NCBI RefSeq assembly: GCF_015277895.1
Contig: NZ_CP063815.1
Location: 1,674,001 to 1,738,000 of the forward strand
Reading direction: 5' to 3'
Length of the DNA stretch: 64,000 nucleotides
Source: Microbacterium abyssi
GTDB lineage: Bacteria > Actinomycetota > Actinomycetes > Actinomycetales > Microbacteriaceae
In this document: positions 26,578-36,126 of the stretch, piece after piece
Layout: each line of letters starts with the position of its first letter
How positions within the stretch are numbered: the stretch's first letter is position 1
Notes under the pieces: model-generated
Told to the model about the DNA's origin: nothing
Databases searched by the model: none
Seen by the model: only the letters and a program-made list of their open reading frames with translations
Program-made: the position numbers and the translations under genes

Positions 26578-27885
26578 ATGAGCGATGAGATCACCGGCCG
26601 GACGGCCGCCGAGATCGCCGGCAGCGTGCGGGCGCTGCGCGAGCGCGGAGTACTCGCGCCCGGCGCCCTGCTCCCTCCGGTCAGAGAACTCGCCGCGCGC
26701 CTGGGCGTCAATCGCAACACCACCGTCGCCGCCTACCGGCAGCTGTCCCAGGCCGGCCTGGTCATCAGCCGCGGCCGCGCGGGCACGATGCTCGTCGAGC
26801 ACGACGCCGTCGCGCAGGAGGGATACGCTGCGGACACCGTGCTGCGTGACGTCGGCACGGGCAACCCCGCCCCCGCGCTGATCCCGGATCCGTCCAGCGT
26901 CCTGGCGGGCGTCGTCGGGCGGCCGATACTGTACGGGGAGCCCGTGATCGATCCCGCCCTGGATGCCTGGGCGCGAGAATGGATCGCACCCGAGCTCCCG
27001 GCATCCGACTTCCGGATCACGATCACGAGCGGTGCGGTGGATGCCGTCGAACGCCTGCTCGCGCAGGCACTGATGCGTGACGACGCCGTGGCGCTGGAGG
27101 ATCCGTGCTTCCTCGCGAGCATCCACACCGTCCGCCTCGGCGGATACCGCGCCGTCCCGGTCCCGGTCGATGGCGAGGGCATGACCGTCGACGGTCTCCG
27201 TGCCGCGCTGGATGCCGGTGTGCGCGCAGTGATCTGCACGCCTCGGGCGCAGAACCCGACCGGGGTGAGCCTCTCCCCCGCACGCGCTGCCGAGCTGCGC
27301 GCGCTGCTCGCGGAGCATCCGTACGTCCTCATCATCGAGGATGATCACTTCTCGATGCTCTCCGAGCGCCGATACGAAAGCCTCATCGGCCCAGGGCACC
27401 GCCGGTTCGCGATGCTGCGGTCGGTGTCGAAGTTCCTCGGCCCCGACATGTGCCTCGCCGTCGCCGCGACCGATCCGGAGACCGCGGAACGCCTCGCCAT
27501 GCGGCTGAGCCCCGGAACCACCTGGGTGAGCCATCTGCTGCAGCGGCTGGCGCTGGGCATGCTCACCGACGACCATGCGCGGGCGACGATCCGCGCGGCC
27601 GGTGCACACTACGCGGAGCGGAACCGTGCTTTCGCCGATCGGCTGCGCGCGCACGGGATCGACGCCGAGTACGTCGACGGCATGAACCTGTGGGTGCGGC
27701 TCCCGCGGCCGGCGCGCGCCGTCTCACAGCAGCTCATGCGGCGCGGCTGGCTCGTGCGCACCGGTGACGAGTTCCTCCTTGATGACAGCGCCGCACCTTC
27801 GCACCATGTGCGGTTGACCGTGCACGACCTCGGCGATGAGGATGCCGAGCAGCTCGCCGCGGACATCGGCTCGGCCGTCGGGTGA
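26578..27885 (+). CDS. pdxR: MocR/PdxR-family transcriptional regulator (GntR HTH plus aminotransferase-like domain)
   Basis: 435 residues. Residues 1-75 are a GntR-type winged helix (LLPPVRELAARLGVNRNTTVAAYRQL), residues about 110-430 an aminotransferase class I fold with the PLP-binding Lys in LRSVSKFLGPDM (Lys285). MocR regulators sense PLP and control pdxST. It is divergent from pdxS, starts with ATG after GGGAGG, and is followed 12 bases later by pdxY. This layout strongly suggests it controls both the pdxST promoter and its own operon. Confidence 0.93.
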   Translation: MSDEITGRTAAEIAGSVRALRERGVLAPGALLPPVRELAARLGVNRNTTVAAYRQLSQAGLVISRGRAGTMLVEHDAVAQEGYAADTVLRDVGTGNPAPALIPDPSSVLAGVVGRPILYGEPVIDPALDAWAREWIAPELPASDFRITITSGAVDAVERLLAQALMRDDAVALEDPCFLASIHTVRLGGYRAVPVPVDGEGMTVDGLRAALDAGVRAVICTPRAQNPTGVSLSPARAAELRALLAEHPYVLIIEDDHFSMLSERRYESLIGPGHRRFAMLRSVSKFLGPDMCLAVAATDPETAERLAMRLSPGTTWVSHLLQRLALGMLTDDHARATIRAAGAHYAERNRAFADRLRAHGIDAEYVDGMNLWVRLPRPARAVSQQLMRRGWLVRTGDEFLLDDSAAPSHHVRLTVHDLGDEDAEQLAADIGSAVG

Positions 27886-27897
27886 GAAGATCGAAGG

Positions 27898-28749
27898 ATG
27901 AAGATCCTCTCGATCCAGTCCGCCGTCGCCTATGGACACGTCGGCAACTCCGCCGCGGTGTTCCCGCTGCAGCGCATCGGCGTCGACGTGCTGCCGGTCT
28001 ACACGGTGAACTTCTCGAACCACACCGGCTACGGCGCCTGGCGCGGTCCGCTCATCGACCCGAATGACGTCCGCGACGTCATCACCGGCATCGAGGAGCG
28101 CGGGGTGTTCGGACAGGTGGATGCCATCCTCTCCGGCTACCAGGGCGGCGAGGGCATCGGCGACGTGATCATCGACGCCGTCGCGCGCGTGAAGGCCGCC
28201 AATCCCGCAGCGCTGTACGCGTGCGACCCGGTCATGGGCAACGCGAAGTCCGGGTGCTTCGTGGCACCGGCGATCCCCGAGCTGCTGCGCGAGCGCGTGG
28301 TACCGGTGGCAGACATCATCACGCCGAACCAGTTCGAGCTGGGCTTCCTCACGCGCACCGAGCCGGACACGCTGGAGTCGACGCTCGCCTCGGTCGATCT
28401 CGCCATGGCCATGGGCCCGCGCACAGTGCTGGTCACCAGTGTCGAGCGCCCGGATCGGGAGGAGGGCACCATCGAGATGCTCGCCGCCGACGGTGAGGGC
28501 GCCTGGATCGTGCAGACCCCGTTCCTGCCGATGAAGGCGAATGGATCCGGCGACGTCACGGCGGCGCTGTTCACCGCGCACTACGTCGAGACCGGCAGCG
28601 CGCAGGTCGCTCTCGAGCGCACGGCATCGAGCGTGTTCGACCTGCTGAAGCTGACGCTGGAGTCGGGCGAGCGCGAGCTGCAGCTCGTCGAGGCGCAGGA
28701 GTCCTACGCCCACCCGAGGATGCAGTTCAGCGCGCGTCGGGTACGGTGA
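27898..28749 (+). CDS. pdxY: Pyridoxal kinase PdxY
   Basis: 283-residue ribokinase-like enzyme that phosphorylates pyridoxal, salvaging vitamin B6. SIQSAVAYGHVGNSA is the typical start, LSGYQGGEG and CDPVMGNAK follow, and the GSGD motif with the catalytic Asp is in KANGSGDVTAALF. It follows pdxR by 12 bases on the same strand. With pdxST and pdxR it forms a compact B6 supply and control region. Confidence 0.95.
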   Translation: MKILSIQSAVAYGHVGNSAAVFPLQRIGVDVLPVYTVNFSNHTGYGAWRGPLIDPNDVRDVITGIEERGVFGQVDAILSGYQGGEGIGDVIIDAVARVKAANPAALYACDPVMGNAKSGCFVAPAIPELLRERVVPVADIITPNQFELGFLTRTEPDTLESTLASVDLAMAMGPRTVLVTSVERPDREEGTIEMLAADGEGAWIVQTPFLPMKANGSGDVTAALFTAHYVETGSAQVALERTASSVFDLLKLTLESGERELQLVEAQESYAHPRMQFSARRVR

Positions 28750-28811
28750 TCGCGCCCGCGCGCACGTACCCTCTCTGATCCCGCGGAGATCGCGCTCAGA
28801 CACGCCGCGGG

Positions 28812-28840
28812 TTGCCGACGCCGCGCATTCTCGTTAGCGT
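28812..28840 (+). promoter_or_regulatory. Candidate promoter of the ect operon
   Basis: TTGCCG, a 17-base spacer and TAGCGT, with the ectA ATG nine bases farther on. No ribosome site is visible before ectA. If real, the ectA transcript would have a very short or no leader. Confidence 0.45.
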
Positions 28841-28849
28841 CGTGCCCGC

Positions 28850-29395
28850 ATGCTCCCCTTCAACGAAGTACCCCATGCCCCTGTCTCCGAGATATCGAGG
28901 ACGAGGATCCTCGCCCCTGCCGCATCGCATGGCGCAGGCATGTGGCGGGTCGCCGGAGCATCCGGCGAGCTCGATCTGAACTCCTCGTACATGTACCTGG
29001 TCTTCGCGCGAGATTTCGCGGAGACATGTCGCGTCGCGCTGGTCGATGAGGAGGTCGTCGCATTCGTGCTCGGCTACCGGCGTCCAGCGCTCCCCGATCG
29101 GCTCTTCGTCTGGCAGGTGGCGGTCGACGAGCGCCACCGCGGTGCCGGCCTCGCCGGCCGTATGCTGGACGATCTCCTCTCAGCATCCGCCAGCGCGGAT
29201 CCCGCCGTCGCGTATGTCGAGACGACGATCACGGATGACAACACGGCGTCTCAGCGCCTCTTCGCGAGCTTCGCGGAGCGCTGGGACGCCCGGCTCGAGA
29301 CGAGCGGACTGTTCGAGGCACAGGACTTCCCTGATCGCCACGACGCGGAGCCGCTGCATCGGATCGGCCCGTTTCCCGCGCTCGTGCGCGTCTGA
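28850..29395 (+). CDS. ectA: L-2,4-diaminobutyric acid acetyltransferase
   Basis: 181-residue GNAT enzyme that acetylates 2,4-diaminobutyrate at the gamma amino group, second step of ectoine synthesis. WRVAGASGELDLNSSYMYLV is the family's N-terminal region and VWQVAVDERHRGAGLAGRML holds the acetyl-CoA loop. First gene of ectABCD on the plus strand. A short leader and no ribosome site precede its ATG. Confidence 0.96.
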   Translation: MLPFNEVPHAPVSEISRTRILAPAASHGAGMWRVAGASGELDLNSSYMYLVFARDFAETCRVALVDEEVVAFVLGYRRPALPDRLFVWQVAVDERHRGAGLAGRMLDDLLSASASADPAVAYVETTITDDNTASQRLFASFAERWDARLETSGLFEAQDFPDRHDAEPLHRIGPFPALVRV

Positions 29396-29409
29396 CGGAC
29401 CGATCCAGT

Positions 29410-29426
29410 CTGGGAATCCTTCCCAG
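29410..29426 (+). repeat. Inverted repeat between ectA and ectB
   Basis: CTGGGAA-TCC-TTCCCAG, a perfect 7-bp stem with a 3-base loop, 14 bases past the ectA stop. No U tract follows, so it could be an mRNA-stabilising hairpin, a weak attenuator or a protein site. It lies 67 bases before the ectB start. Confidence 0.5.
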
Positions 29427-29493
29427 CCTCGGTGTCCGCGACGACGCCGAGCTGCCGCGTATGCCGGAGCGTACGCACGCCTCAGGAGGCAAC

Positions 29494-30777
29494 ATGTCCA
29501 TCAGCACCACCGCATCCACAGACACCGGAATCTTCGACGCCCTGGAATCTCAGGTCAGGAGCTACTCGCGATCCTGGCCGGTCGTCTTCGACCGCGCCGT
29601 CGGCAGCACGCTCTACGACGAGGACGGCCGGGGCTACCTCGACTTCTTCGCGGGCGCCGGAGCGCTCAACTACGGCCACAACAACCCGGCGCTGAAGGAG
29701 GTGCTGATCCGCTACCTGGCCGACGATCGCATCATCCACTCGCTCGACATGTTCACCACGGCGCGGCGCGAATTCCTGCAGACGTTCTCCGACTGCATCC
29801 TCGCGCCTCGCGACCTCGACTATCGCGTGGTCTTCCCCGGGCCCGGAGGAGCAAACGCCGTGGAGGCCGCTCTCAAGCTCGCCCGCAAGGTCACCGGACG
29901 CGAGTCGGTCATCAACTTCACGAACGCGTTCCACGGGATGACGCTGGGCGCGCTCTCGGTGACGGGGAACTCCCTCAAGCGCGGGGGCGCCGGTGTGCCG
30001 CTCGTGCACGCAACGCCCATGCCGTACGACGACTACTTCAACCAGGACTATCCCGACTTCTTCTACTTCGAACGTCTGCTGACTGACAGCGGCAGCGGGC
30101 TGAATCTTCCGGCGGCCGTCATCGTGGAGACCGTCCAGGGCGAGGGCGGCATCAACGCGGCGCGTGCCGAGTGGCTGCGCGGACTGGCCGACCTGTGCCG
30201 GCGGCATCAGATCCTGCTGATCGTCGATGACGTGCAGATGGGCTGCGGACGCACCGGCGGGTTCTTCAGCTTCGAAGAGGCGGGCATCGTGCCGGACATG
30301 GTCTGCCTCTCGAAGTCGATCAGCGGTTCCGGCCTGCCGATGGCGCTGACCCTGGTGCGTCCGGACCTCGACGTCTGGGAGCCGGGCGAGCACAACGGCA
30401 CGTTCCGCGGCATCGCACCCGCATTCGCCACGGCCACCGAGGCGATCCGGACCTACTGGCAGGATGATTCGCTCGAGAGGTCGACGATCCTCAAGGGGGC
30501 GCGCGTCGAGAGCCGCTTCAACGCCATCGTGTCGAAGTTCGACGAGGCCGGGATCGTGTCGAAGGGTCGTGGACTCGCACGGGGGCTGCAGTTCGCCGAC
30601 GGAGAGATCGCTGACGCCGTCTGTCACGCGGCGTTCGGAAGAGGTCTGCTGATGGAGACCTCCGGGCCGAGCGGCGAGGTCATGAAGATCCTGCCCGCCC
30701 TCACGATCACCGATGTCGAGCTCGATCGCGGGCTCGACATTATCGATGCTTCGGTCGCCGAAGCGCTCACGGTCTGA
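29494..30777 (+). CDS. ectB: Diaminobutyrate--2-oxoglutarate transaminase
   Basis: 427-residue class III aminotransferase that converts aspartate beta-semialdehyde to 2,4-diaminobutyrate, the first ectoine step. [46 protein letters not shown] and the PLP Lys in [10 protein letters not shown] are visible. ATG at 29494 has AGGAGG five bases upstream and is preferred over an in-frame ATG at 29461. Second in the ect operon. Confidence 0.97.
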   Translation: MSISTTASTDTGIFDALESQVRSYSRSWPVVFDRAVGSTLYDEDGRGYLDFFAGAGALNYGHNNPALKEVLIRYLADDRIIHSLDMFTTARREFLQTFSDCILAPRDLDYRVVFPGPGGANAVEAALKLARKVTGRESVINFTNAFHGMTLGALSVTGNSLKRGGAGVPLVHATPMPYDDYFNQDYPDFFYFERLLTDSGSGLNLPAAVIVETVQGEGGINAARAEWLRGLADLCRRHQILLIVDDVQMGCGRTGGFFSFEEAGIVPDMVCLSKSISGSGLPMALTLVRPDLDVWEPGEHNGTFRGIAPAFATATEAIRTYWQDDSLERSTILKGARVESRFNAIVSKFDEAGIVSKGRGLARGLQFADGEIADAVCHAAFGRGLLMETSGPSGEVMKILPALTITDVELDRGLDIIDASVAEALTV

Positions 30778-30821
30778 GCGGCATCGCTCCAGGCTTCCGA
30801 CAGTTCAGAAGAAGGGCTTCC

Positions 30822-31217
30822 ATGCTGATTCGCACAACCGACGAGATCACCGACACCGACGCAGACATCCAGTCCGAGAACTGGCGCAGCAAACGCATCG
30901 TCCTAGCCCGCGAGGGCGTCGGATTCTCGGTGCACGAGACCACGCTGTACGCCGGGACGGAGTCCGAGTTCTGCTACCAGAACCACATCGAAGCGGTCTT
31001 CATCGTCGAAGGAGAAGGCGAGATCGAGGACATGGCGACCGGTGAGGTGCACCAGCTCGCCCCGGGCTCGCTGTACCTGCTGAACGACCACGATCGCCAT
31101 CGGGTGCGTCCGCGCACTCAGATGCGGACCGTGTGCGTGTTCAATCCCCCGGTCACCGGCCGCGAGGTGCACGACGAGAACGGCGTGTACCCGCTGGTGA
31201 CCGAACGCGTCGGCTGA
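30822..31217 (+). CDS. ectC: Ectoine synthase
   Basis: 131-residue cupin that closes the ring of N-gamma-acetyl-diaminobutyrate to make ectoine. [20 protein letters not shown] and [16 protein letters not shown] are the iron-binding and core strands. It follows ectB by 44 bases with an AGAAGAAGG ribosome site. The full length is near the family norm. Confidence 0.97.
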   Translation: MLIRTTDEITDTDADIQSENWRSKRIVLAREGVGFSVHETTLYAGTESEFCYQNHIEAVFIVEGEGEIEDMATGEVHQLAPGSLYLLNDHDRHRVRPRTQMRTVCVFNPPVTGREVHDENGVYPLVTERVG

Positions 31218-31277
31218 CGCCGACGCCACGACGGCCGCGAGCTCCGCGGCACTCAGAAGAAGAACAGGAGAATGACG

Positions 31278-32177
31278 ATGACGATGGCAGGCACCGAGCA
31301 GGACCTGTACCCGACGCGCCTCAGCGAGGCGCGTGCTCCGCTCACCCGGCAGCACCCGACGGTCTGGGGCGACGCCGCCTCAGGGCCGTTCGCCCAGGAG
31401 GAGCTCGACGCGCATGAGGCGCGCGGCTACACCGTGCTCGACGACTTCCTCGATGCCGGCGAGGTGGCAGGCTACACGGCTGAGCTGGAGCGGCTCTCGG
31501 ATGACCCGGAGCTCGCAGACGACCCGCGGGTCATCCGCGAGCGTGGCACCGGCGCCGTGCGCTCGATCTTCGCCGTGCCGGCGCTCAGCGATGCGGTGGA
31601 TCGGCTCACCCGCGATCCGCGGCTGCTGGATCGCGCGCGCCAGCTGCTCGGCGGCGACGTCTACCTGCACCAGACGCGCATCAACTTCATGCCGGGATTC
31701 CGCGGCACCGGGTTCTACTGGCACTCGGACTTCGAGACCTGGCACGCGGAGGACGGCATGCCGATCCCGCGCGCGGTCAGCTGCTCGATCGCCCTCACCG
31801 ACAACTACCCGTTCAACGGCGGGCTGATGGTGATGCCCGGGTCGCACCGGACCTACATCTCCAGCGTCGGCGAGACACCGGCCGACAACCACACCTCCTC
31901 CCTGCAGGCGCAGGAGGTCGGGGTGCCGAGCGAGGATGACATCTCGCTGCTGGCCGCGCGGCACGGGATCGACCAGTTCACCGGTGCCGCAGGCTCCGCA
32001 CTCTGGTTCGACGCGAACATCATGCACGGTTCGGGGAACAACATCACGCCGTTCCCGCGCTCGAACATCTTCATGGTGTTCAACAGCGTCGACAACGCGC
32101 TGGTCGAACCCTATGCGGCGCCGGCGCCCCGGCCGGAGCACATCGCGCACCGCGAGAGCTTCGCCCCGCTGCGCTGA
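31278..32177 (+). CDS. ectD: Ectoine hydroxylase
   Basis: About 299-residue non-haem Fe(II)/2-oxoglutarate dioxygenase that makes 5-hydroxyectoine. FYWHSDFETWHAEDGMP is the EctD signature with the metal-binding His and Asp, and WFDANIMHGSGNN contains the second His. I chose ATG at 31278 because AGGAG lies seven bases upstream; in-frame ATGs at 31272 and 31284 are alternatives. Last gene of ectABCD, 60 bases after ectC; it meets the HIT gene tail to tail. Confidence 0.96.
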   Translation: MTMAGTEQDLYPTRLSEARAPLTRQHPTVWGDAASGPFAQEELDAHEARGYTVLDDFLDAGEVAGYTAELERLSDDPELADDPRVIRERGTGAVRSIFAVPALSDAVDRLTRDPRLLDRARQLLGGDVYLHQTRINFMPGFRGTGFYWHSDFETWHAEDGMPIPRAVSCSIALTDNYPFNGGLMVMPGSHRTYISSVGETPADNHTSSLQAQEVGVPSEDDISLLAARHGIDQFTGAAGSALWFDANIMHGSGNNITPFPRSNIFMVFNSVDNALVEPYAAPAPRPEHIAHRESFAPLR

Positions 32178-32193
32178 GCTCAGACGCCGCGCG

Positions 32194-32739
32194 TCAGGCC
32201 TTGGGCCAGGCGTGAGCGACGGCCTCCCGCACCTCACCGAGCAGCTGCGGGAGCGCCTTCGTCTTGGCGATGATCGGGAAGAAGTTCGCATCGGACTTCC
32301 ACCGCGGCACGATGTGCTGGTGCAGGTGCGCGTCGACACCTGCACCGGCCACCGAGCCCTGGTTCATACCGAGGTTGAACCCGTCGCAGCCTGACACGTC
32401 GCGCAGCACCCGCATCCCGGTCTGGGTGAGGGCGCCGATCTCGGCGACCTCCTCGGGTGTGGCCTGGTCGTAGGTCGGGATGTGCCGATACGGACACACC
32501 AGCAGGTGCCCCGAGTTGTAGGGGAACAGGTTCAGCAGTACGTACGCCGTCTCGCCGCGGGCGACGATGAGCCGTTCGGGGTCAGGATGCTTCGGCGCCT
32601 CGCAGAACGGGCACTCCTCGCGCAGCGGCTCGGGCCCCGCCTGGATGTACGCCATCCGGTGCGGGGTCCACAGTCGCTGGAACTCGTCGGGGACGCCGGC
32701 GAGGTGCCCGGCATCCTCCACGGCCTCCCCATCCGTCAC
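32194..32739 (-). CDS. HIT family protein, likely Ap4A phosphorylase/hydrolase type
   Basis: 181 residues with the histidine triad HLHQHIV in [13 protein letters not shown] near residue 145, preceded by [17 protein letters not shown]. The N-terminus ([12 protein letters not shown]) resembles the mycobacterial Ap4A phosphorylase encoded next to thrS, so I favour that family over generic HIT hydrolases. The start overlaps the thrS stop by ATGA. Nucleotide-polyphosphate handling downstream of an aminoacyl-tRNA synthetase makes sense because such synthetases make Ap4A as a by-product. Confidence 0.9.
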   Translation of the reverse strand: MTDGEAVEDAGHLAGVPDEFQRLWTPHRMAYIQAGPEPLREECPFCEAPKHPDPERLIVARGETAYVLLNLFPYNSGHLLVCPYRHIPTYDQATPEEVAEIGALTQTGMRVLRDVSGCDGFNLGMNQGSVAGAGVDAHLHQHIVPRWKSDANFFPIIAKTKALPQLLGEVREAVAHAWPKA

Positions 32740-34745
32740 GCCAGGTCCTCCACCGTGTGCACGAGCGCGTGCGAGTCGATCGCCGCGCGGATGCGGGCGA
32801 CGGCATCCGCGATCGGCACGCCGTTCTCCTGCGTGCCGTCACGGAACCGGAACGAGACGGTGCCGGCATCCCTGTCCTTCTCCCCAGCGATGAGGATCAG
32901 CGGAACCTTGCCGGTGGTGTGGGTGCGGATCTTCTTCTGCATCCGGTCATCCGACGTGTCGAGTTCGGCACGCACGCCGCTCTCACGCAGCGTCGTGACG
33001 ATCTCGCCGAGGTAGTCGGCGAAGTCCTCGGCGACGGGGATGCCCACGACCTGCACGGGCGAGAGCCACACCGGGAAGTCACCGGCGTAGTGCTCGAGCA
33101 GGATCGCGAAGAAGCGCTCGATCGATCCGAACAGCGCTCGGTGGATCATGATCGGCCGCTTCTTCTGGCCGTCCTTGTCCATGAACTCGAGGTCGAAGCG
33201 CTCCGGCAGGTTCGGGTCGACCTGCACGGTGGAAAGCTGCCAGGTACGCCCGATGGCGTCGCGCGTCTTCAGGTCGATCTTCGGACCGTAGAAGGCCGCC
33301 TCGCCAGGAACCTCGGTGAGCTTGAGGCCTGACGCCACGGCGACCCGTCGCAGCGCATCAGTGGAGCTCTCCCAGAACTCGTCCGATCCGATCCACTTCG
33401 ACTTCTCGTCATCCTTCATCGACAGTTCGAGCTCGAAGTCGGTGAGGCCGAAGTCGCGGAGCATCGAGAGGATGAACTCGAGGACCTTGCCGACCTCCTC
33501 TTCCAGCTGGTCGGGGGTGACGAAGAGGTGCGAGTCGTCCTGAGTGAAGCCGCGCACGCGCGTGAGGCCGTGCAGGGCACCGGAGAGCTCGTTGCGATAG
33601 ACGGTGCCGTTCTCTGCCAGGCGGAGCGGCAGGTCGCGGTAGCTGCGCGCGCGCTCCTTGTAGATGAGGATGTGCATCGGGCAGTTCATCGGCTTCAGGT
33701 AGTAGTCCTGGCCCTGCTTGGTGATCTCGCCGTTCTCGTCGCGCTCCTCGTCCATCACGATGGGCGGGTACATGCCGTCCTTGTAGGTGACGAGGTGGTT
33801 AGACGTGAGGAAGAGGTCTTCCTTGGAGATGTGCGGGGTGTACACGTAGGTGTAACCGCCCTCGATGTGGCGCTTGCGCGCGTGCTGCTCCATCTCGCCG
33901 CGGACGACACCGCCGCGGGGGTGCCAGACGCTCAGCCCGGAGCCGATCTCCTCCGGGAAGGAGAACAGGTCGAGTTCCTTGCCCAGGCGCCGGTGGTCGC
34001 GCTTGGCCGCCTCCTCGAGGCGATGCTGGTAGGCGCGCAGCTCGTCCTTCGACGGCCACGCGGTTCCGTAGATGCGCTGCAGCTGCGGGTTCTTCTCGCT
34101 GCCGCGCCAGTAGGCCGCCGCGATGCGGGTGAGATCCCAGCCGTTGCCTATCATGCGGGTGTTCGGGAGGTGCGGACCGCGGCAGAGGTCCTTCCAGACC
34201 ACCTCGCCGTCGCGCGTCGTGTTGTCGTAGATCGTCAGCTCCCCGGCGCCGACCTCGACGGATGCCCCTTCCGCGGCCTCTTTGCCGCCGCCCTTGAGGC
34301 CGATCAGCTCGAGTTTGAAGGGCTCGTCCGCAAGTTCGGCTCGCGCCTCGTCGTCCGTCACGGCACGGCGGACGAATCGCTGGCCCTCGCGGACGATGCG
34401 CTGCATCTCCTTCGAGATCGCCTTGATGTCCTCGGGCGTGAACGGGGTCTCAACGCTGAAGTCGTAGTAGAACCCGTCAGTGACCGGCGGGCCGATACCG
34501 AGGTTCGCCTGCGGGTTGATCCGCTGCACCGCCTGGGCGAGCACGTGGGCTGTGGAGTGGCGGAGGATCGCGAGGCCGTCCTCGCTGTCGATCGTGACCG
34601 GTTCCACCTCGTCGGTCTCGGTCACAGTCGCCGCGAGATCCTTCAGTTCGCCGTTCACGCGCATCGCGACGACGGATCGGTCAGAGAACAGGGCGAAGCC
34701 ATCGCGTGCGGCGGCGTTCGACTCGTCGATTTCAGGCACAGTCAC
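32736..34745 (-). CDS. thrS: Threonine--tRNA ligase
   Basis: 669-residue class II synthetase. Order: N-terminal TGS domain ([21 protein letters not shown]), editing domain with [17 protein letters not shown] (HxxxH), catalytic core with [24 protein letters not shown] (zinc-binding Cys) and [14 protein letters not shown], then a C-terminal anticodon-binding domain ([18 protein letters not shown]). The GTG start gives the normal N-terminus. ATGA overlap with the HIT gene downstream couples the pair. No T-box is visible in the short leader. Confidence 0.97.
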   Translation of the reverse strand: MTVPEIDESNAAARDGFALFSDRSVVAMRVNGELKDLAATVTETDEVEPVTIDSEDGLAILRHSTAHVLAQAVQRINPQANLGIGPPVTDGFYYDFSVETPFTPEDIKAISKEMQRIVREGQRFVRRAVTDDEARAELADEPFKLELIGLKGGGKEAAEGASVEVGAGELTIYDNTTRDGEVVWKDLCRGPHLPNTRMIGNGWDLTRIAAAYWRGSEKNPQLQRIYGTAWPSKDELRAYQHRLEEAAKRDHRRLGKELDLFSFPEEIGSGLSVWHPRGGVVRGEMEQHARKRHIEGGYTYVYTPHISKEDLFLTSNHLVTYKDGMYPPIVMDEERDENGEITKQGQDYYLKPMNCPMHILIYKERARSYRDLPLRLAENGTVYRNELSGALHGLTRVRGFTQDDSHLFVTPDQLEEEVGKVLEFILSMLRDFGLTDFELELSMKDDEKSKWIGSDEFWESSTDALRRVAVASGLKLTEVPGEAAFYGPKIDLKTRDAIGRTWQLSTVQVDPNLPERFDLEFMDKDGQKKRPIMIHRALFGSIERFFAILLEHYAGDFPVWLSPVQVVGIPVAEDFADYLGEIVTTLRESGVRAELDTSDDRMQKKIRTHTTGKVPLILIAGEKDRDAGTVSFRFRDGTQENGVPIADAVARIRAAIDSHALVHTVEDLA

Positions 34746-34799
34746 TCCATCTGGGTCGCCCTCTAGGCTACTCGCCCCACAAGGGTCGGCCGTGCGGCC

Positions 34800-35858
34800 T
34801 CAGGCCGCGATGAAGTCTTCGGATGCCAACACGATTCGGCGTACGCAGACGGCGGCGGCGTACGCATACGCCGCGGTGTATCGAGAATTCGGCGTTGGAT
34901 GCCGGTTGAGCTCGTCCAGCAGCGCGTCGAGCGCTTCGGCTGCACCAGCGGCCTTCTCCTCCGCACGCTGATCGTCGGTGGCGGCTCCGACGATCTCGGC
35001 ACACGCATGAACAGCCCGCCCCAGGGCGTGACGGATCGCAGCATCCGGGACGATGCCCTCATCGGCGACCTGCACGAGTGCGGCGGCAAGATCACGCGTG
35101 GCGTTCGCGGTGCGCTCCAGAGCCGTCATGCGACGGTCGTTGAGTTCCCTTTCTCCGCGACGGCGTCTGCCGCGCGGATTCGCCCTGCTGCTCTCGTCCG
35201 CCTGCTGCACCTCTTCTTCGACGGTGGACAGCATCGTGGGCAGGTCACTCGTGGCGTCCGTGATCCGGCGCGGGTCGATGGGATCCGCCATCACCGCCCC
35301 GGCCAGTTCCTCCAACGTCCCGCTGACGCGCTCGCGAAGAGAAGTCAGCTGTTCCGAGGCACGTCGCAGGTAGAGGGGTGGGACGACGATCAGGTTCATC
35401 GCCACCCCGACCACGACACCGAACGCCATGGTCAGCAGGTACGAGAGCGTGAACTCGTCTCCGGCGGGGCCGCCGATGAGCAGGACGAACAATCCTGCGA
35501 TGGCCACCCAGTCCCTGCCTGCGCCCAGTGCGCTGATCCCGCCGAGCGCGATTCCGACGGCGATGACGGCGGCCACGGCGATCACCCCTGGCGCGCCCGT
35601 CGAAACGAGCACCAGCCCTCCGAGGCCGAGGGCGATGCCGATCGCGAGCCCCACGAGCGCCTGAAGCCCCGCGCGCACCGAACCCACGACCGTCGGGTAC
35701 ATGCTGACGAGCACGCCGAGCGGTGCGTAGTAGGAGTACTCGCTGTCGGCCCAGGGCACCAGAGGGGCGAGGTACCAGGCGATGGCTGCGGCGACCGCGG
35801 TCTTCGCCGCGAGGACGAGGCGGTCGCCGTTGGTCGCCTGGCGGCCCCAGTCGATCAT
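34800..35858 (-). CDS. FUSC/aromatic acid exporter-like membrane protein
   Basis: About 352 residues. The N-terminal half has five or six hydrophobic helices (LAAKTAVAAAIAWYLAPLVP, VSMYPTVVGSVRAGLQALV, VIAVAAVIAVGIALGGISAL, VVVGVAMNLIVVPPLYL), the rest is a cytoplasmic helical region with charged linkers. Half-size FUSC proteins form dimers and export organic acids; substrate unknown. ATG at 35858 is chosen as the first Met after the small acidic gene's stop; no strong ribosome site is visible. It lies 19 bases downstream of that acidic gene on the same strand. Confidence 0.82.
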   Translation of the reverse strand: MIDWGRQATNGDRLVLAAKTAVAAAIAWYLAPLVPWADSEYSYYAPLGVLVSMYPTVVGSVRAGLQALVGLAIGIALGLGGLVLVSTGAPGVIAVAAVIAVGIALGGISALGAGRDWVAIAGLFVLLIGGPAGDEFTLSYLLTMAFGVVVGVAMNLIVVPPLYLRRASEQLTSLRERVSGTLEELAGAVMADPIDPRRITDATSDLPTMLSTVEEEVQQADESSRANPRGRRRRGERELNDRRMTALERTANATRDLAAALVQVADEGIVPDAAIRHALGRAVHACAEIVGAATDDQRAEEKAAGAAEALDALLDELNRHPTPNSRYTAAYAYAAAVCVRRIVLASEDFIAA

Positions 35859-35877
35859 CCGGCGCGTGTGCGATCCG

Positions 35878-36036
35878 CTACGGGAGATCCTCGATGTCGA
35901 TCTCATCGGCGTCCGAGTCGTCCTCTTCATTCGCGCGCTCCACTGCGGCGGGGTCTTCGTCGCCGATGTTCATGTCCGGGTCGGTGCCGACGACGGTCGG
36001 TCGTTCCTCGTTCTGCTCATCCAAGGGATTCGACAT
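35878..36036 (-). CDS. Small acidic protein, unknown function
   Basis: 52 residues, about 40 percent Asp and Glu (DDSDADEIDIEDLP at the end), no hydrophobic segment. ATG preceded by GGAGAGC. It lies 19 bases before the FUSC start on the same strand and 90 bases after the GH65 stop. A longer in-frame start exists but lacks a ribosome site. Probably disordered. Codon use looks like the neighbours. No known family recognised. Confidence 0.65.
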   Translation of the reverse strand: MSNPLDEQNEERPTVVGTDPDMNIGDEDPAAVERANEEDDSDADEIDIEDLP

Positions 36037-36126
36037 GCTCTCTCCGATCGTGGTGTTCCATGCGACTGTAAGAGACCGGCTCGACATGCACGCGAGGGTG
36101 GCACACGCTGCGATAGCGGCGTATGC

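Noticed and set aside
26137..27654. 505-codon frame opposite pdxS and pdxR
   Set aside because: Overlaps both real genes and the operator region; no recognisable protein.
34746..34799. T-box or other leader control upstream of thrS
   Set aside because: The spacer is 54 bases, too short for a T-box, and no specifier or terminator pair is visible.
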